DNA of 64,000 nt from Alloascoidea africana (taxonomy: Eukaryota; Ascomycota; Alloascoideomycetes; Alloascoideales; Alloascoideaceae): NCBI GenBank assembly GCA_030581615.1, contig JAKTTT010000043.1, positions 62,001 to 126,000 of the forward strand, given 5' to 3'. Below the pieces are notes generated by a model. That model ran no database searches. It saw only the letters and a list, made by a program, of their open reading frames with translations, and was not told the origin of the DNA. Positions 33,018 through 46,900 of this stretch are shown here, one piece after another. Made by a program: the position numbers and the translations under genes. Positions within the stretch are counted from its first letter, which is position 1. Every line of letters begins with the position of its first letter.

Positions 33018-35268
33018 TCATTGTTTTTTTCCGTTTTGCATTACTGTCTGAGACAATGGGTTCTCAACATCTGCCCGAGCTCGCCGATATGCAAGAATAA
33101 ATATTCTGTTCAACCTGTTCAGAACAAATTCTCCAAGTTCATATTTCTCCACAGCTTCTAAGATCTGAAATGCAAGGCTTTTGATTTCTTTCAGAGGATG
33201 GAAAAGTCCCATAGCGATTGCTTCTGTTCTTTGGCGTAATCTTAACAGGCCGCAGCATAATTTGCCCACCGAAGCTGAGTTGACGATAAGCCTTCCAAAG
33301 GCCTGAAGTATCCCCAACATTTCCGTGCTAGAAAGATTTTTGTCCAGACAGAGCTTGTCCAGGTTATAATCTATTGATAAGATTTCTTTGTCCGTGGTTG
33401 CCAAAATGTGTGGCTTAATCTCTAGGAAATGCTTATCACTTTTTATCATCTCCATACATTTCTTAAAGATTGGTTTCTTTAGCATAATTGTGTGAAGTCT
33501 TTGCTCTTTATCTGGCCAGAAGTAATCCAATCCCGGGACTGTATTATTAGCTTTTCTCTCGTCAGTGGTTTTGTATGTTTCCAAATAATTAAAGGTTGAT
33601 GCCATTCGAAAAACGTCACCGAAATAAGTATTACACGCTACTCTCACGGCTGATTCATCGTCGTGTCTATTGTACAGCAAATTTGTAATTTTTGATATGA
33701 ATTGAGCGTCACAAGCAGTCATCATAGGTGGTCTTTCATCAATAAAGCGCCTGCTTATCATTGATGCTGTCGATGGTGGTTGAGTTGGCGTGAGCTTTCC
33801 AATCTCACTTGATATAATCATTTTCCCTTCTTCCATGTCATACAACAGGTCCCACCATTCTGGGTGATGTTTAAAGAATGGGTTTGTCACTCCTGCAATG
33901 TACTGCCCCCTATTATTGAGTGTTAGTCTACCTTTTTTGCCTTTTGCAGACGAATAGCTTTGGTGTCATACTCACAGTTCTGAAATCTCAGAAACTTTGC
34001 TGAAATCTATGTACGGGAAACAAGAATAAAAGTAAACTCTCATAAATCCTGCACTTGCCAGTGAGTAAGCTGCAAGAACAACTTTACAAATTTCATAGGC
34101 TGCTTTTCTATGGCTGAGAAATATAATCCGTTTCCCGGTAAGAAGTGCATTCATGAAAACCAGTATAGGAGGCGTCTTAAGTCCATAAGGAGTGAGCTCC
34201 AAATGTGTGAGATGAATTGTCGGCGGGCTTCTCAAGACTTGACTAAGAAGCGTCGAGACAGAGAACTAGATAATGTGATGAGCAAGTATTAATTAGTCTT
34301 TTCGATGACCCTCCAGATTATGCTTTGTTTTTGCAACGTTTGAGGTTAAACGCAGGAACAACTTTAAAACTTACCTCTCCAATATCCTCCGGAAACAAGT
34401 GAAGGGGCACTTTGAGAACCATCTTTATATTTTGGTACTTCGCACTGGTAACATAATTAAAGATTGGTAAATCATGGTCTACCAAAATTGTATCAGTGCT
34501 TCTTATTTTTTTCAAGACATGTTGAGAACTTGGTAGTTCTTTCAGCCCATTCGTTTCTTTAATATTTCCTTCACAGCTTTCTAGATTGACTACCTCATTT
34601 AAAAGTTTTACAAATCTATGACTTGTAATTGAAGTTGCTCCAAAACTGCTTGTGTCATAAAGCCGGCTAAGTAGGAAACTGTCCACTGGGCTTTGAACTT
34701 TTAGGCCCTGAAAATCAACATTGTTGATGCTGTCGTACAGTTGTTTTACTACTTTAAGTGGCGATGTTTTGCATTTGTCTTGAGAGTTGTATTTCGTACC
34801 TTTGCAGTCAAGCTTGAAAAGCTCATCAATACAAAGGAGTAAAAATGGTTTAAATATTTGAAAAAATCTGAACCTTGTGACAATTGCAATTGACTTTATC
34901 GAGGCGCCTCGTTTCAAGTCAAAACCGAATCTAGTGTTGACGAGGTTTAGAAGAAAATAGCTCTCGCCTTTATACCTTTCTTCTGGTTTTAACGAAGTTT
35001 TGAAAACCTTTACTGTTGTTATTTCTTCCTCACCTCCTTTGCCATTGTTTTGTTCGTTCGAAAGTTCTATGGTTTTCGAGGTTTCATGTAACAATGCAAC
35101 CGTCCAATCCTGCTCTCTTGAATGCGACTGATCAGGAATCATTAGCTCCGCCAACGACAGCAACTCCTCCAAAGGAGATGGAGGAGGGTATTGATATCTA
35201 AGCTCTGGTCCCGAATCAATATTAAATTCAGTGTATAGGACATACTTGACATTTTGAGTTTGGTCCAT
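33018..35268 (-). CDS. AFI1: DENN-related polarity protein Afi1/MesA
   Basis: Exons 35268-34375, 34265-33976 and 33909-33018 give 691 residues (yeast Afi1 893). Introns are 109 nt (the longest in the window) and 66 nt (ACTAAC, AATAG). The N-terminus KYVLYTEFNIDSGPELRYQY and LAELMIPDQSHSREQDWTVA match the Afi1 Arf3-docking domain, and FDLKRGASIKSIAIVTRFRF, LTPYGLKTPPILVFMNALLT and IAGVTNPFFKHHPEWWDLL match the SPA (stabilization of polarity axis) part. Afi1 tethers the GTPase Arf3 at sites of polarised growth; MesA does a similar job in Aspergillus hyphae. Both splice joins restore conserved blocks (PEDIGE-FSVSTLLSQVLRSP and SEISEL-GQYIAGV). The protein is shorter than Saccharomyces Afi1, mainly by fewer disordered inserts. 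Confidence 0.87.
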
Positions 35269-37243
35269 TCTATAGAGACTGTTCTCCTCTGCTTGTTTGT
35301 TTTGGTTGTTTCAAAAGGTCAGTGAAGTTGTTGGTAATAAACAGTATTCTCCAGACCTTCTCCGGATAGTAGTTCTCTGTAATTTAAACTCCGCCTTTTG
35401 GTGGTCTCCAGTTTTTTGATATTATTGACCTTTCGTCTGAAAGAGCGAACAGACCGATGAGAATGGGGTTTCAGTTTCAGTGGAGCAGGAGCATGATCGA
35501 TTGTCAATATTTTCCCTCCTCGCTCGCTGTGCCTTGCAGACCTGTGAATATTTTCAATGCACCGACGAATAATACAACGTCCCTGTTCCTTCTGTAGGCA
35601 CACATTCCTCTGTTAACGTTATGATGAACACCAATAGCCTCTGTTAAGAAGAAGAAGAAGAAGCCTCTGACTCTCTATTAACGTTTGTGATGCCTGTTTC
35701 CGTTTTACTCATAATTTTGAGCAGAGTATTCCTGTGTCTGTGTTGAAAAAGCGTAACATACAAAAAAATATTAACAAATGCCGAGGATTTGTGTGTTATA
35801 CACATTAATTTAAAGCGCACAAAGAAGGGGAAAATGAGGAACAACATTTTTCCAGTCTCTTATTATTAATGGATAAATTGATCCCTGGATTTTCCTGAAT
35901 ACGCCTTTAACTTTGAACGGCAGTTTGCAAATAAATGTTGTTGTTTAATGTTCCGGTAACGTCATAAGTGCCGGTGTTTTTGGGTCACAAAGGTACTTTG
36001 AATTGTAAACTAAAAACGCTTGTTAAATTTATAGTGAGTTCAAGATTTCACAGCGAGAGCCTCCTTTGCTCCATCATACAAAGTAATGAAGCATATGATA
36101 TGATTTTGACTATTTTATTTCGGATAAATTAGGTCGCCTCTGATTTTTAAATTATTTTGTACTAATAGATTCTATGAGACAAGCGATCACATCTGGATCA
36201 ACCAGCTTTAATACTTTCTTTCATGGCTTTTCTATTATAGTTCCCTGTCTAGGTTTATTTTCCATTCCAGAGGTCCCTATCAATTGTATGATGGTTGTCT
36301 GGTTTCCTGACTTCACCAGTGGAGAACTAATAGAAAAAATCAACAGGGCCCACGCCTGACCCACCAGTACTGCAGTTATTTGTCGTTAGATAGGCAGACT
36401 TGATAAAGAAGATAATTGTTTTAGATCTTATAGCAATTCGTGTGTCATATCTTTTCAACATATCATTCACGATTCTGAGTGCAGTCTTTGTTTTTTCGTT
36501 CTTTTTCTCCAATAATGTTTCTGTCAATAATTCCTATTTTCTGTTTCCTTTTTGTTCTGTAATGTAGATTTTATGCTAGGAACCTGCTCCAAGAAACAGC
36601 CATCTTTCTATACCTTTACCCAACCTCTTCCATTAAACTTCTATGCTCCTTAAGGCAAGAACACAAAGTTCCTCTGACTCTCAAACCTATCAAACAAGAT
36701 CCAAAAAATAGTACCCTGAAGGCTACTCAAATCTTTCAAGTGAAGTGCATTAGGAGGCAGAATGAACTGAGGTTTTCGAACCGGCTTTCCTGCTACTTTT
36801 AAGCAGTTGACTCTAGTAGAAAAGTATGTTTTAGCCAAGCCAGCACTTCCAAGAGTCCATAATTCCCGATTCCTGGGACTCCATTTTTTTTTAAAAAAAG
36901 ATATCGGTTCCTCTCTCAATACCCTGTTGAATTTGGAGCCATTATCTTGTGCTGGATTGTGTCTTCATGTTACATGGGAATTATAAGCACAGATCTGTTG
37001 CACTATGCTTGTTCACATAAAGTTTCTCAGTGGACTTTGATTTGTTTTCCTTATCCTCTTCGATATTTTACTTTACCACTGATCTTTTTTAAGGATGCCA
37101 TATCTAGTCATCATACCTTTCCAGCTCAGTTTACTGATACATCAGAGATCAACTTTACAGGCACAAAACTATACAAATGCAAGTGATATCAACAATAGTA
37201 TACAAAATCGACCTTTTTGTAGTGCGATATACTCTATCTTGGA
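35269..37243. other. Two-kilobase stretch without a convincing gene
   Basis: Lies between the AFI1 start and the RIX7 stop, both minus strand. A minus-strand frame (35319-35603, 94 codons) ends RRSLNYRELLSGEGLENTVY, and another minus-strand frame nearby contains an ATG giving MSKTETGITNVNRESEA (35712-35644). A polypyrimidine run ending in AACAG sits near 35640-35660, so a small spliced gene is possible, but I could not build a convincing one. A minus-strand 89-codon frame at 36650-36919 (QFILPPNALHLKDLSS) also has no homologue I know. No tRNA or repeat ends were recognised. Confidence 0.4.
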
Positions 37244-39798
37244 TTACTTCGACCATCCCATCCGCTTGTTCAACTTTTCGTATTTCTCCCGGTCACGATC
37301 AGAAACACTCGGTTTTATATTGCCAAAAGCAATTTCAAAGTCAGATGCAGTTATAAGTGGTTTCTCATAAAGCTCCTTTTCTAAACCTGTCTTTCCCTCT
37401 GAAGATAGAGTTTCCTCACCATTCACAATGTTTTGGTATATCCTTCTGCGCAAACTGGCCATTGCCGCTTCTCTCACCAAATTCATCAGATCTGCTCCAC
37501 TAAAATTGCGTGTTCTTTCATCATTTGCATACTTGACCAAGTCAACATCAGTGGCAACTGGTTTGCCTCTGGAGACAGTTTTTAAGATTTCGGCACGCTC
37601 ATCGCTATTTGGAAGTTCTACAAACAATGGCTTGTCTATTCTCCCAGGTCTCAAAATAGCAGGATCAATCATTTCGGGTCTGTTTGTTGCACAAATCAAG
37701 TACACTCCCTTACGGTCTTCTAGACCATCGAGTTCAGTAAGAAGCGTGTTCACCACTCTAGATGAAGCCTCAGAGAGAGAGGAATCTCTCTTGGGTACTA
37801 TAGAGTCCAATTCATCAAAAAATATGACACATGGCTTGCTTGACCTCGCTCTTTGGAATACTGTCCGTATTGCACGTTCGGACTCACCCACGTATTTATT
37901 GATAAGTTCTGGTCCCTTGACACTTATGAAATTTGCCCTTGATTCATTTGCAACTGCTTTTGCGAGCAGTGTTTTACCACATCCCGGGGGTCCCCATAGA
38001 AGGACGCCACCCGGTGCAGTGATCCCAACCTCTTTAAACAGCTCTGGTTGTTTAATGGGCTGTACTATCGACATGTGTAGCTCAACACGAACGTTTTGGA
38101 GCGCTCCGACATCGGACCAGGTCACATCTGGGACTGTTGCAAAACCTTCTCTCTTTGCAGTTGGTTGTACAGTTGGAAGAGCCTTTTGGAAATCTTCCAG
38201 AGTTATATTCAGCAACGAGAGCTGACCTGGAGTTAATGCCTCTGGATTATTCTTTAGGAATTTGGTGATCAAATTTCCATCACTAAGATTTTCATCTCCA
38301 CCTTCATTAACATTTCCGTCCAGTTCCATAGTAGTATCTTCATCAACTGTCGTTATGCGTTCACCTTTCAATCCATTTGATCCTTCTACCAGCAGTCTCT
38401 TGATGGCACAAATTCCAGCGGCTGAAACAAGCGCCTCCAGATCTGCTCCTACATAACCGGGAGTTAACTTTGCAAGATATCGGTAGTCATCATGAATATC
38501 CATTTTTTTATCTTCACACATTTTTCTCAAAATGCTTTCGCGAGCCAATTCATCAGGGACTGTAATACAGATTTCTCTGTCAAACCTTCCGGTCCGTCTT
38601 AATGCCGGATCAATCGAATCAGGCCTATTTGTTGCGCCCATAATAATAACAGGTCTACCGCCAGTTTTATCAAGAGAGAGTTCATCTATCGACGTAATCA
38701 ATTGTGCAACAATCCTTTTTTCCATTTCACGTTGTGCAGAGTCTCTTTTAGGCGTAATTGCATCAATTTCGTCGATAAACACAAGGCAGGGTGCGAGTTC
38801 TTTAGCCTGATCGAACAGCTCCCTTATTTTTTTTTCTGATTCCCCACTCATTCCACTGACCACTGCAGGAGCTGCGATGGATATAAAGGGAACACCCAGC
38901 TCTCCAGCCAGTGCATTTGCAAGTGTTGTTTTTCCGCATCCCGGAGGGCCATGTAGCAAAACGCCTCTTGCTGGTTGTATTCCAGTATATGTGAAAATTT
39001 CTGGATGTAAGATTGGCAATCCTATCAGCTCCATAAGTGATTGCTTTTCGGTTTCTATACCGCCCATAGACTCAAATTTTCCCGGCGGTGGTGCCTGATA
39101 TTTGTCTACTAAGTTGAAAATTAGCAATTTTTCATGATTTGAACAATTAATTCATGCTTACCCTTGATTCTTTTTATTTTCCCTTCTTTGTTATCTTTAT
39201 CTTTTGATCGTTTTTTTGATTTCTTTTCACCGGTCTCTTTGGATGTTTCACTTCGGTGGTTGGTCTCTGGTACAGCTGAATTTGTATTTGAGTTTGCATT
39301 TTCATCTTTGCCTTTTAGATTCCATAGCTCGACCACGCTCTTGTTCATGACATTCATATCTCGAACAACCATTAGTTCATTACCGTTAACATCAACATCT
39401 TTTGTCGTATCACCGACTTCTTGATCTCCATTGGCCTCATTGGCGCTCTCATTTCCGAAACCCATTTCCTCGGCCTCCATTATTCTCATCTGCTCAAGAG
39501 CACGCTCCACAGACGCAAGAACCAAACCCTGTTTCATTCTGGCAAGGCCTGGATTTCTCCGTTGCACGTATTCTAGAACTTCAGATGTGCTGAGATCTTT
39601 TACTAAGTACACTCCATTATCATTGTTGCTGCCTGTTTTTGAATCTGCATTTTTACCGGGAGATGAGCTTGATTCTCCGGCCTTTGCGCTCATAGAAACC
39701 GTCTTTTCGTCCAGCAGTCGATATACCAGACCCAGAGTTTTCTCATCGAGAGCAGCAGTGACACTCCGTTTCTGCTTCGGCTTCCGAGTCACTTTCAT
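37244..39798 (-). CDS. RIX7: Ribosome biogenesis AAA-ATPase Rix7/NVL
   Basis: Exons 39798-39162 and 39108-37244 give 833 residues (yeast Rix7 837). The 53-nt intron is the shortest in the window. Rix7 is a Cdc48-like hexameric ATPase that strips factors from pre-60S particles in the nucleolus. Two AAA modules are complete: Walker A GPPGCGKT in both (near 264 and 583), Walker B VFIDEID and IFFDELD, and arginine-finger regions ALRRTGRFDRE and ILRPGRIDK. LMELIGLPILHPEIF, QPTAKREGFATVPDVTW and KPSVSDRDREKYEKLNKRMG are Rix7 signatures. The N-terminus is acidic with a basic cluster KKSKKRSKDKDNKEGKIKRI, a likely nucleolar localisation signal, directly before the intron. First ATG is 39798. Confidence 0.95.
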
Positions 39799-40087
39799 CG
39801 AAACCACCTATGCACTGTCCCTGTCCATCTCATTTTTTTTTTTCATCTTCAAAATCGCATTGGAAGCCCAACACCCGTGCACCCTCGGGTCCAACATGAG
39901 ACCAAGTTACCCGCCCTACAGTGTGTAATAAATCCATTGTCGCGGCGTGAAACTGCGGGAGTAACGTAAACGTAACGAGATAGAGAAAAAGGCAAAGGCG
40001 CGGAAAACGGGAAAGCGGGAAGCGGGCAACGCAGAACCAGAATCGAAGAAAAACAAACAAACAGAGGGAGCTCAGTAAAATAAGGAG
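39799..40087. promoter_or_regulatory. Divergent promoter RIX7/PAH1
   Basis: A 289-base bidirectional promoter with a Reb1-type TTACCCG at 39907-39913, 109 bases from RIX7 and 175 from PAH1, plus an A/T run near 39832-39843. I found no PAC (GCGATGAG) element, although RIX7 is a ribosome biogenesis gene. Confidence 0.45.
39907..39913 (+). promoter_or_regulatory. Reb1-like site
   Basis: Exact TTACCCG inside the 289-base bidirectional promoter. Confidence 0.45.
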
Positions 40088-42554
40088 ATGCAATACGTTG
40101 GACGAGCAATAGGATCTGTTTCAAAGACATGGGGGTCTATAAATCCTGCGACGCTTAGCGGTGCGATTGATGTTATTGTCGTGGAGCAGGAAAACGGTAT
40201 GTGTGTGCCTTTTTGTATTGGTAACTGAGGTTCTCAATTTTATACCTTATCAGGTCAACTGACTGTTTATCTATATAGGAGAGCTTTGCTGTTCACCATT
40301 TCATGTCCGGTTCGGAAAGTTTACACTACTACGACCTTCGCAGAAAAAAGTATGTGTTTGTGAAATGAAGTTACAGAGACCCTACCTTTTTGTGCTAACG
40401 ATCATCTATTGCCAGGTTTTATTAACGGTTAATGAAAGAGAAACAAACATTCCTATGAAGGTTGGGGAAGGAGGAGAGGCATTTTTTGTGTTTGAGGTAG
40501 AAGGGGATGTTCCAAATGACCTACTTACCTCTCCAGTTGTGTCTCCTTCTTCTTCCGCTGCCAGTTCGCCTGCATCATCTCCACGAAAGTCGCCATCTGG
40601 TGCAAGTGATATTGTTGGCAGTAGTCCAGAGGCCAGTTTACAAGAGCCAGATTTTCTAGATCTTTCCCAGAACAACGAAAACGATTATGCTAGATCATCA
40701 CCATCGTCACAATCAGTGTTAGAGAGCGGTGAAAGCAAACAAGATTTGGAAAAAGAAAGACTTGGGAGACCCATAACTTTCACAGGGGTTCTTGACAACA
40801 GAAGGCTACGAACGGATCGTGCATACAGTCCGAATACAAGAGAAGCAGCTTTGGTAAGGGCGAGAGAACTTTCTAGGAAATTCACCGAGATTAATATCCC
40901 TTCAGAAATTGAGAACAATGGAGATGTGATTTTTGACATGACAGGTTACAAATCCGAAGAGGATCGAAGCTTTAGTGAATATGATGAAAACGAGAGCGAG
41001 AATGAAAATGAAAATGAAAATGAAAATGGAAATGGAAATGAAAATGAAAATGACACCACAACAACAAACATGCCATCGCGGGTTGTAACTGCGGATGCAT
41101 TTGTTAAAAAATTGTTGGCTGAGGAGTTTGGAGCGGACGAAAGCGTTCCTTTCAACATTGACGAAAGGCCAAATGGTAAATTTCGAATTTCGTCAGCTGT
41201 AGACTCAAGTCTTTATTTGAAAGAACTGGCAGGAGAAAATGAGATCAGTACAGGCTTGAACAATAATGCAGAAACCACAGGCTTGAGGATAAGTTTTAGT
41301 TCTAAAACATCTGACAATGATTATGATAAAAAATCAGTTACAAGTGTCACTGTAACTGAGAAAGAGAATGACGCAGAGATGAAAAACTATGCAAAGACAA
41401 TTCGTTTAACTTCTGAACAGTTGATATCCTTGGATTTGAAATACGGATGCAACGAAATGGTGTTTAGTGTGAATCGGGGCAAATCGACCATCTCCTCACG
41501 AATCTTTTATTGGCGGCACGATGAATCTCTGGTTATTAGTGATGTTGACGGAACGATAACACGGAGTGATGCGTTGGGCCATATATTGCCACGACTGGGT
41601 CGAGATTGGAGTCACGAAGGCGTTTGTAAACTGTTCAGTGACATTTCCATGAATGGATATCAGATAATGTATCTTACTGCCAGGTCTGTGGGCCAGGCCG
41701 ACTCGACGAGATCTTATTTACAAAGTCTTCAACAGGATGAGTCTATACACTTACCCAATGGACCTGTTATTTTGTCCCCCGATCGGACAGTTGCAGCGTT
41801 ACGTAGGGAGATTTATTTGAAGAAACCAGAAGTGTTCAAAATGTCGTGTCTTAAAGACATTAAAGGCCTTTTTGTTACTCAAGATGACATGACAAGGACA
41901 CCATTTTACGCTGGGTTTGGAAACCGAATAACGGATGCACTTTCGTATCGTTCAGTGGGTGTTCCTTCTTCAAGGATATTTACGATCAACACGGACGCCG
42001 AGGTCCATATGGAACTGTTAGAGTTGGCAGGTTACAGGAGTTCGTACGTTCACATTGGAGAGTTGGTGGATCATTTTTTCCCGCCACTTGCGAATTCGAA
42101 TAGGGGTGGGGATGAACGGTTTACGGATTTCAATTTTTGGCGAGAACCGCTTTTGAACATTAGCGATTTGGAAGAGAGTGAAGAGGAGTCTGTGAGTAGT
42201 GTGGATAACGATGATGAAGAGGAGTACGAGTACGAGTCCGATGACGAAAATGATGAGGATGAGGATGACGAAGACGACGACGACGACGACGACGACGACG
42301 AAGATCTGGATAGTGAGGAAGAAGGATTCAGAATAAGTGATGAATATGAGAATGACGAAGAAGACAGCGACTTGAGCAGTTTGATTGAAAGCGATATTTC
42401 GAACGAGTCATCATCCATCATAAGAAATAGACGACCTCTATCGCCTTCTCTACTCCCACTACCTCTTGCTTCACTTAATGGGGAGCGAGCAACCCCTGAT
42501 ACGCTTTCCAGATCGATCGTTGGCGCGAGTTCTTTAAGTCTCGATGGCGTGTAA
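40088..42554 (+). CDS. PAH1: Phosphatidate phosphatase, lipin family
   Basis: Exons 40088-40196, 40279-40349 and 40416-42554 give 772 residues (yeast Pah1 862). Introns are 82 and 66 nt, both inside the N-LIP domain. Pah1 dephosphorylates phosphatidate to diacylglycerol at the ER/nuclear membrane, balancing storage lipid and membrane synthesis. N-LIP reads MQYVGRAIGSVSKTWGSINP, FHVRFGKFTLLRPSQKKV and PMKVGEGGEAFFVFE across the joins, with the N-terminal amphipathic helix. The C-LIP catalytic motif DVDGT is at 436-440 with ISDVDGTITRSDALGHILP and the later MYLTAR. The conserved Trp motif FNFWREPLLNISDLE follows. An NENENEN stretch (near 232-242) and a very acidic region before the C-terminus (poly-D/E) are present; acidic C-termini of Pah1 recruit the Nem1-Spo7 phosphatase. 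Confidence 0.95.
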
Positions 42555-43980
42555 TTAGAGCATCCATTTTTTTTCTTTCTTTCTATTAGTTGCATTCCGT
42601 TCACTCATATCGCATTGCTATGTTTTTCACCAATGGGTCACATTTCATTACTAAGGAAGATCTATTTTTTTTTCTTTTTGTCGCGTGTGTATTTAGCAAT
42701 TGACTTGTTTCTTTTTTTATTATTATTTTTACATTTTTTTTTTTTTTCCAATTTGCTCAATCTAATGATGAATCTTTGACTCAATTTAACCACTCAAAGA
42801 AATGAAAGGAAAGGTCCACTATGGATAATGGAACAAGCATGAGAAGGAAAGTGGAAGAGAAAATGAAAATGAAAAATTGGCATAATATAAAAGTGGGTAA
42901 AATCACCCACGGTATAAAAATAAAAATAAAAAAATAAAATGGGAAAATGCATGTTTTTAGCATATTCGTAGGAATTGTATAAAGCTTTGCGTTAGAGCTT
43001 TTGTGTCAAACATTTGTTTATTTGCATATCCAAACATCTTGTTAAAAGAGTTGTACAAACGTTATTTCCCTTCGTTTCAAAGATTTAGGTTGAAATTTCC
43101 AGGGACCATATACAATTAGGATGTCCTGGGCGTACCACAAAAGACAATGAAGATGAAGGTGCATCTGCACAACTTTCATAGTACAACTAACTTATTCCTG
43201 ATGGATGAGATCAAAACTTACTTAGACGTACCCGATATCGTTTCTGATATATGAAATATAGGTGAAGATGAATTTTCGTTTGTCATATCAATATTCCAAC
43301 GTCTTATATAATAGATTGGCCTAACAATACCCGTATGTTTGAGAAGAGGATTAGATCTCTAAGCTATACTTTCATAAGATATCCAATCCTAACAATTCTC
43401 ATATACCATTGCTTCATAAGGCAAAACAAGGCCCAAAGGGATGTCCGTGTTTCTGTGGATAATTCCTTTAGATCAATTCAACTCCAATTGTGCCGAGTTA
43501 ACTTGTCATTTGAAAAACCAACTTGATAACAGGTACATTAGGGCTGAATACCAAGCTTCTGTTTTTCATGCTGAGGTAGATTCAGGGGATCAGGGACCGG
43601 CATAGAAACTCAAGATTTAGTTGAACATAGTATCCAATTAGTAGATAAATCTTGTTCAAATAGAACAATAGAATGGAATAGAGTATGGAACTATACTAAT
43701 CAATCAGTAGTTTTTTTTTCAGACCAAAAAGAAACAAAAACAAAAAAACAAAAAAAAACACAGAAAAAAAAATGAAAGATTATATATTCGCAAACTGTCA
43801 TCTCATCTCATCCAACTAAACTGTTTTTTTTTTTCGGTTTTTCTCTCGCTACTCAAAACTTTTGAACAACAATAGTATTAATAGTAGTAATAAAAAATGA
43901 CTTTATCCAAAATGACAATAACGATAGATTTCAGATACTGTATGCCTCCTTCTCCCCCATATTTGCCCTATTTTTTTTTC
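42555..43980. other. Convergent 3' region PAH1/BBC1
   Basis: 1.4 kb of AT-rich DNA with many T or A runs (42560-42760 and 43705-43830) between two convergent stops. Small frames such as 43335-43526 have no recognisable product. No tRNA or repeat found. Confidence 0.45.
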
Positions 43981-46900
43981 TTAGTTATCCCAATTCACAA
44001 AATCTCGACCAACAACTCTAAATATCTTGATTTCTCCACTCTTCATTTCCGAAAACTTGAAACTTTCCAATTTGATCTTGAAATGCTTTGGATCCTGTTG
44101 ATATGCCTTGATTTTGGATTTTGTACCATCCCAACCAGAAACAACCCCAACCAGTGGAATACCATTACCAACCTCAATATTTGTCTTTTGATGAAGAGCA
44201 GTCTTATGTTGGAATTTTGCATTTCGTATCGAGATAATATCACCAGGACGAATTTCATCGTGTTGGACAACAGAAGCATTGGACATGTTCCCATAGATGA
44301 AAACGCCAAAACTCTTGTGGCCAATTGGGGGTAAGGCACCGCCATTTTTCAAATTTTCAAAAATAGTGGACAAGAATTGGCCCGCTGGTAAAGTTTTACC
44401 AGCAGATTGTTCAGCAATCGACAATATCTGGCTGTTGAATTTGGCGGCCAATGCCTCGAGTCCATCCTGTCTCAAAGCAGGAGGTGGAGGGGTATGATTC
44501 TGTTCCACTTGAAGCGTATCTTCTGGATCACTTAGTTCATACCTAACGCTAATGGAAGTCTGGGAATAATCTGCAAAAAGAATGTAAATGTCTCTGTTCA
44601 TAAGCTTACGTCCACCGCGCTTCGAACTAACATTTTCCTCAGTTTCATAGATCAAATCTTTGCCATTTCTGTCTTGTAAAGACGGTGGCAATTCATTATC
44701 CTGTTTCCACCATTCGGAGTGCAATTCAAAGTCAATGTCACTGGCCATGACGGCCGTTCCACTGGTGACAAAATCTAGAGAGGGTCTTGACAAGTCTACG
44801 GACCTTCTCAAAACGTCAACAGAACGTCTTCCCGATGTTGACTCAAAAGATTGTCGGCCGATTCTTGGAGACGAAATAGAGCCCGTATTGGCACCATGGG
44901 ATGAATAAGTTGACAGTCCTGTGCCTCTTCTCGACAATGGAGTAGGTTCATCCGCAGTTTCTGATCTAGGCAAAGAGCCTGGAGCATGGCTAGGAGGAGC
45001 CGGTGGCTGTGAAGGTGGTTGTTGAGTAGGTGGTGGTGGTGGAGGGGACCGAAGGGTCGTTGACAAAGTTCTTGCGATTCCTAAAGGACTGGTCACATTA
45101 GGTGCCTGTGGTGTTGGAGGAGACATTGTTCTGAATTTGAGTGGAGACTCGCCTTCTGCTTCATCCACAGATTGATTAGCATTAAAGTCTGTATCTTCAT
45201 CGGCATCGTATCCAGTGATTTCCTCAGAATCATAATGTTGTTGTTGTTCAATTTGCTTTTTTGGCGTGCTGTCTGTGGAAGGAATTGAAGGAGGAGGAGG
45301 AGGAGGAGCCCTTGGTCTATGCGATTCGGGTGGAGTTGGCAAGTTACGGGGGTTATGAGAAGGTAGAGATGGTGGGGGGATCGGGACTTCACTTGTTCTC
45401 AATCCTGAAGGCACGTTTGGAGGGAAAGGTCTTGAAAAAGAAGAAGAAGAAGAAGGAACGGGAGGAGGTGGAATCATACTCAATCTGTTTCTGTTATCTT
45501 CTGATTCTGTTTTTTCATCATCGCCAAGTTCTCGTTCTTCATCTGAAGAAATGTCATGGGACTCTATAACAATTGGTTTTGACTGTATGCCGGGCAATTG
45601 GATGCGTCCGCGTAGGTTAAAATCATCCGAGTCCTTTTTGTTTATATCGGATGCAGAGGACCCAAGACCTGCACCCATTGTAGGTATTGCGATTGGGGAA
45701 GAAGAGAGTTTAGCGCCCTTTTCAGACTGGCTTGTGAATTCATCCTCTTCCAGATCCGAAGGGGTAGCTGGGATAATTGGTGGAAGAGGAAATGGAGGTC
45801 GTGCTGGAGCCGCTGGAGCCGCTGGAGCCGCTGGAGCCGCTGGAGCCGATGGAGCCGCTGGAGGCGGTGGACGAGACTCTGTCGGTGGCGCTGGTGCTGA
45901 GGCAGGCACAGGCACTGGAGTAGTGGTGGCCTGAGCAGGAACAGGAGGAACAGGAGGCAATTGGCGAGGAGCCGCAGGGACAGTTGGCACCTCGAATTCC
46001 GCTAAAACTTCAACCTCGCTGTCGGTAATGTTTTCAACATTTGTTGGAGCAGGTTTAGTAGGCAGGCCTTTAAACTTTTCTTTCTCAGTTTCTGTATCAG
46101 TTTCATGGGCATCATCATCATCATCATCATGATCATCATGATTTGAAGGTTTTTTCTGGGTTGTGTCTGTTTCGATCTGAGCACGAGAAAGGGGGAATAC
46201 GGGAGTAGCCGCCATTCCCGGGATCGCGATGGGAAGAGGAACACCATGTTGAGTTTCTTCAGATTCGTGTTCCGGTTCCGGTTCCGGTTCTGCATGATCC
46301 TGATGGTGATCCTTATCAGCTTCAATTTTTTTCTTTGATTTTTTCTTATGGGAAGTAGGTGGAGCTGATTGGGGTACGCCAAAGCCCATTCCTGGCATCA
46401 TCATGCCCATGCCCATAGGCATTCCGCCCATTACACTGCCGCTATACATCTTTGCCATGCGATCTCTAAGGGCGATTCTCCTTGCCTCTTCTTCGTCGAC
46501 CTCGTCTTCTTCGCTATCGTCGTCATCTTCATCACTTTCTTCTTCATGTTGAGGTTTAGAGTCTTTCACTTTATGCTGGTTGTCGTCATCAGCGGGTTGA
46601 ATAATTAGGGAATCACCGGTTGTAGATCTGGTCAGGTCTGTGCTCCTGCGGGTAGAGTCTATACTTGCTCTTGGGTCGAGAGATCTTTGAGCCATGTCCT
46701 GTGATTCCAATTCTGGAAGGGTTGTAGGGTCATCTTGGTCAGTTTCATGTTTTGATTCTTCCAGTAGTTTTTTTTTCGCCGCCGCTTTTTCCTTCTTTCG
46801 TTTAATTGCGGCCTCAGCGCGTTCCTGTTCTTCCTGTTGTTTTTTCTGTAGCAAAGCGATTCTCTCTTTGAGGCTGAGTTTTGGAGCCGCGTCTTGATCT

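Noticed and set aside
42071-42604. A Ser-rich minus-strand frame opposite the PAH1 3' end
   Set aside because: It is the mirror of the acidic Asp/Glu tract of PAH1 and has no independent features.
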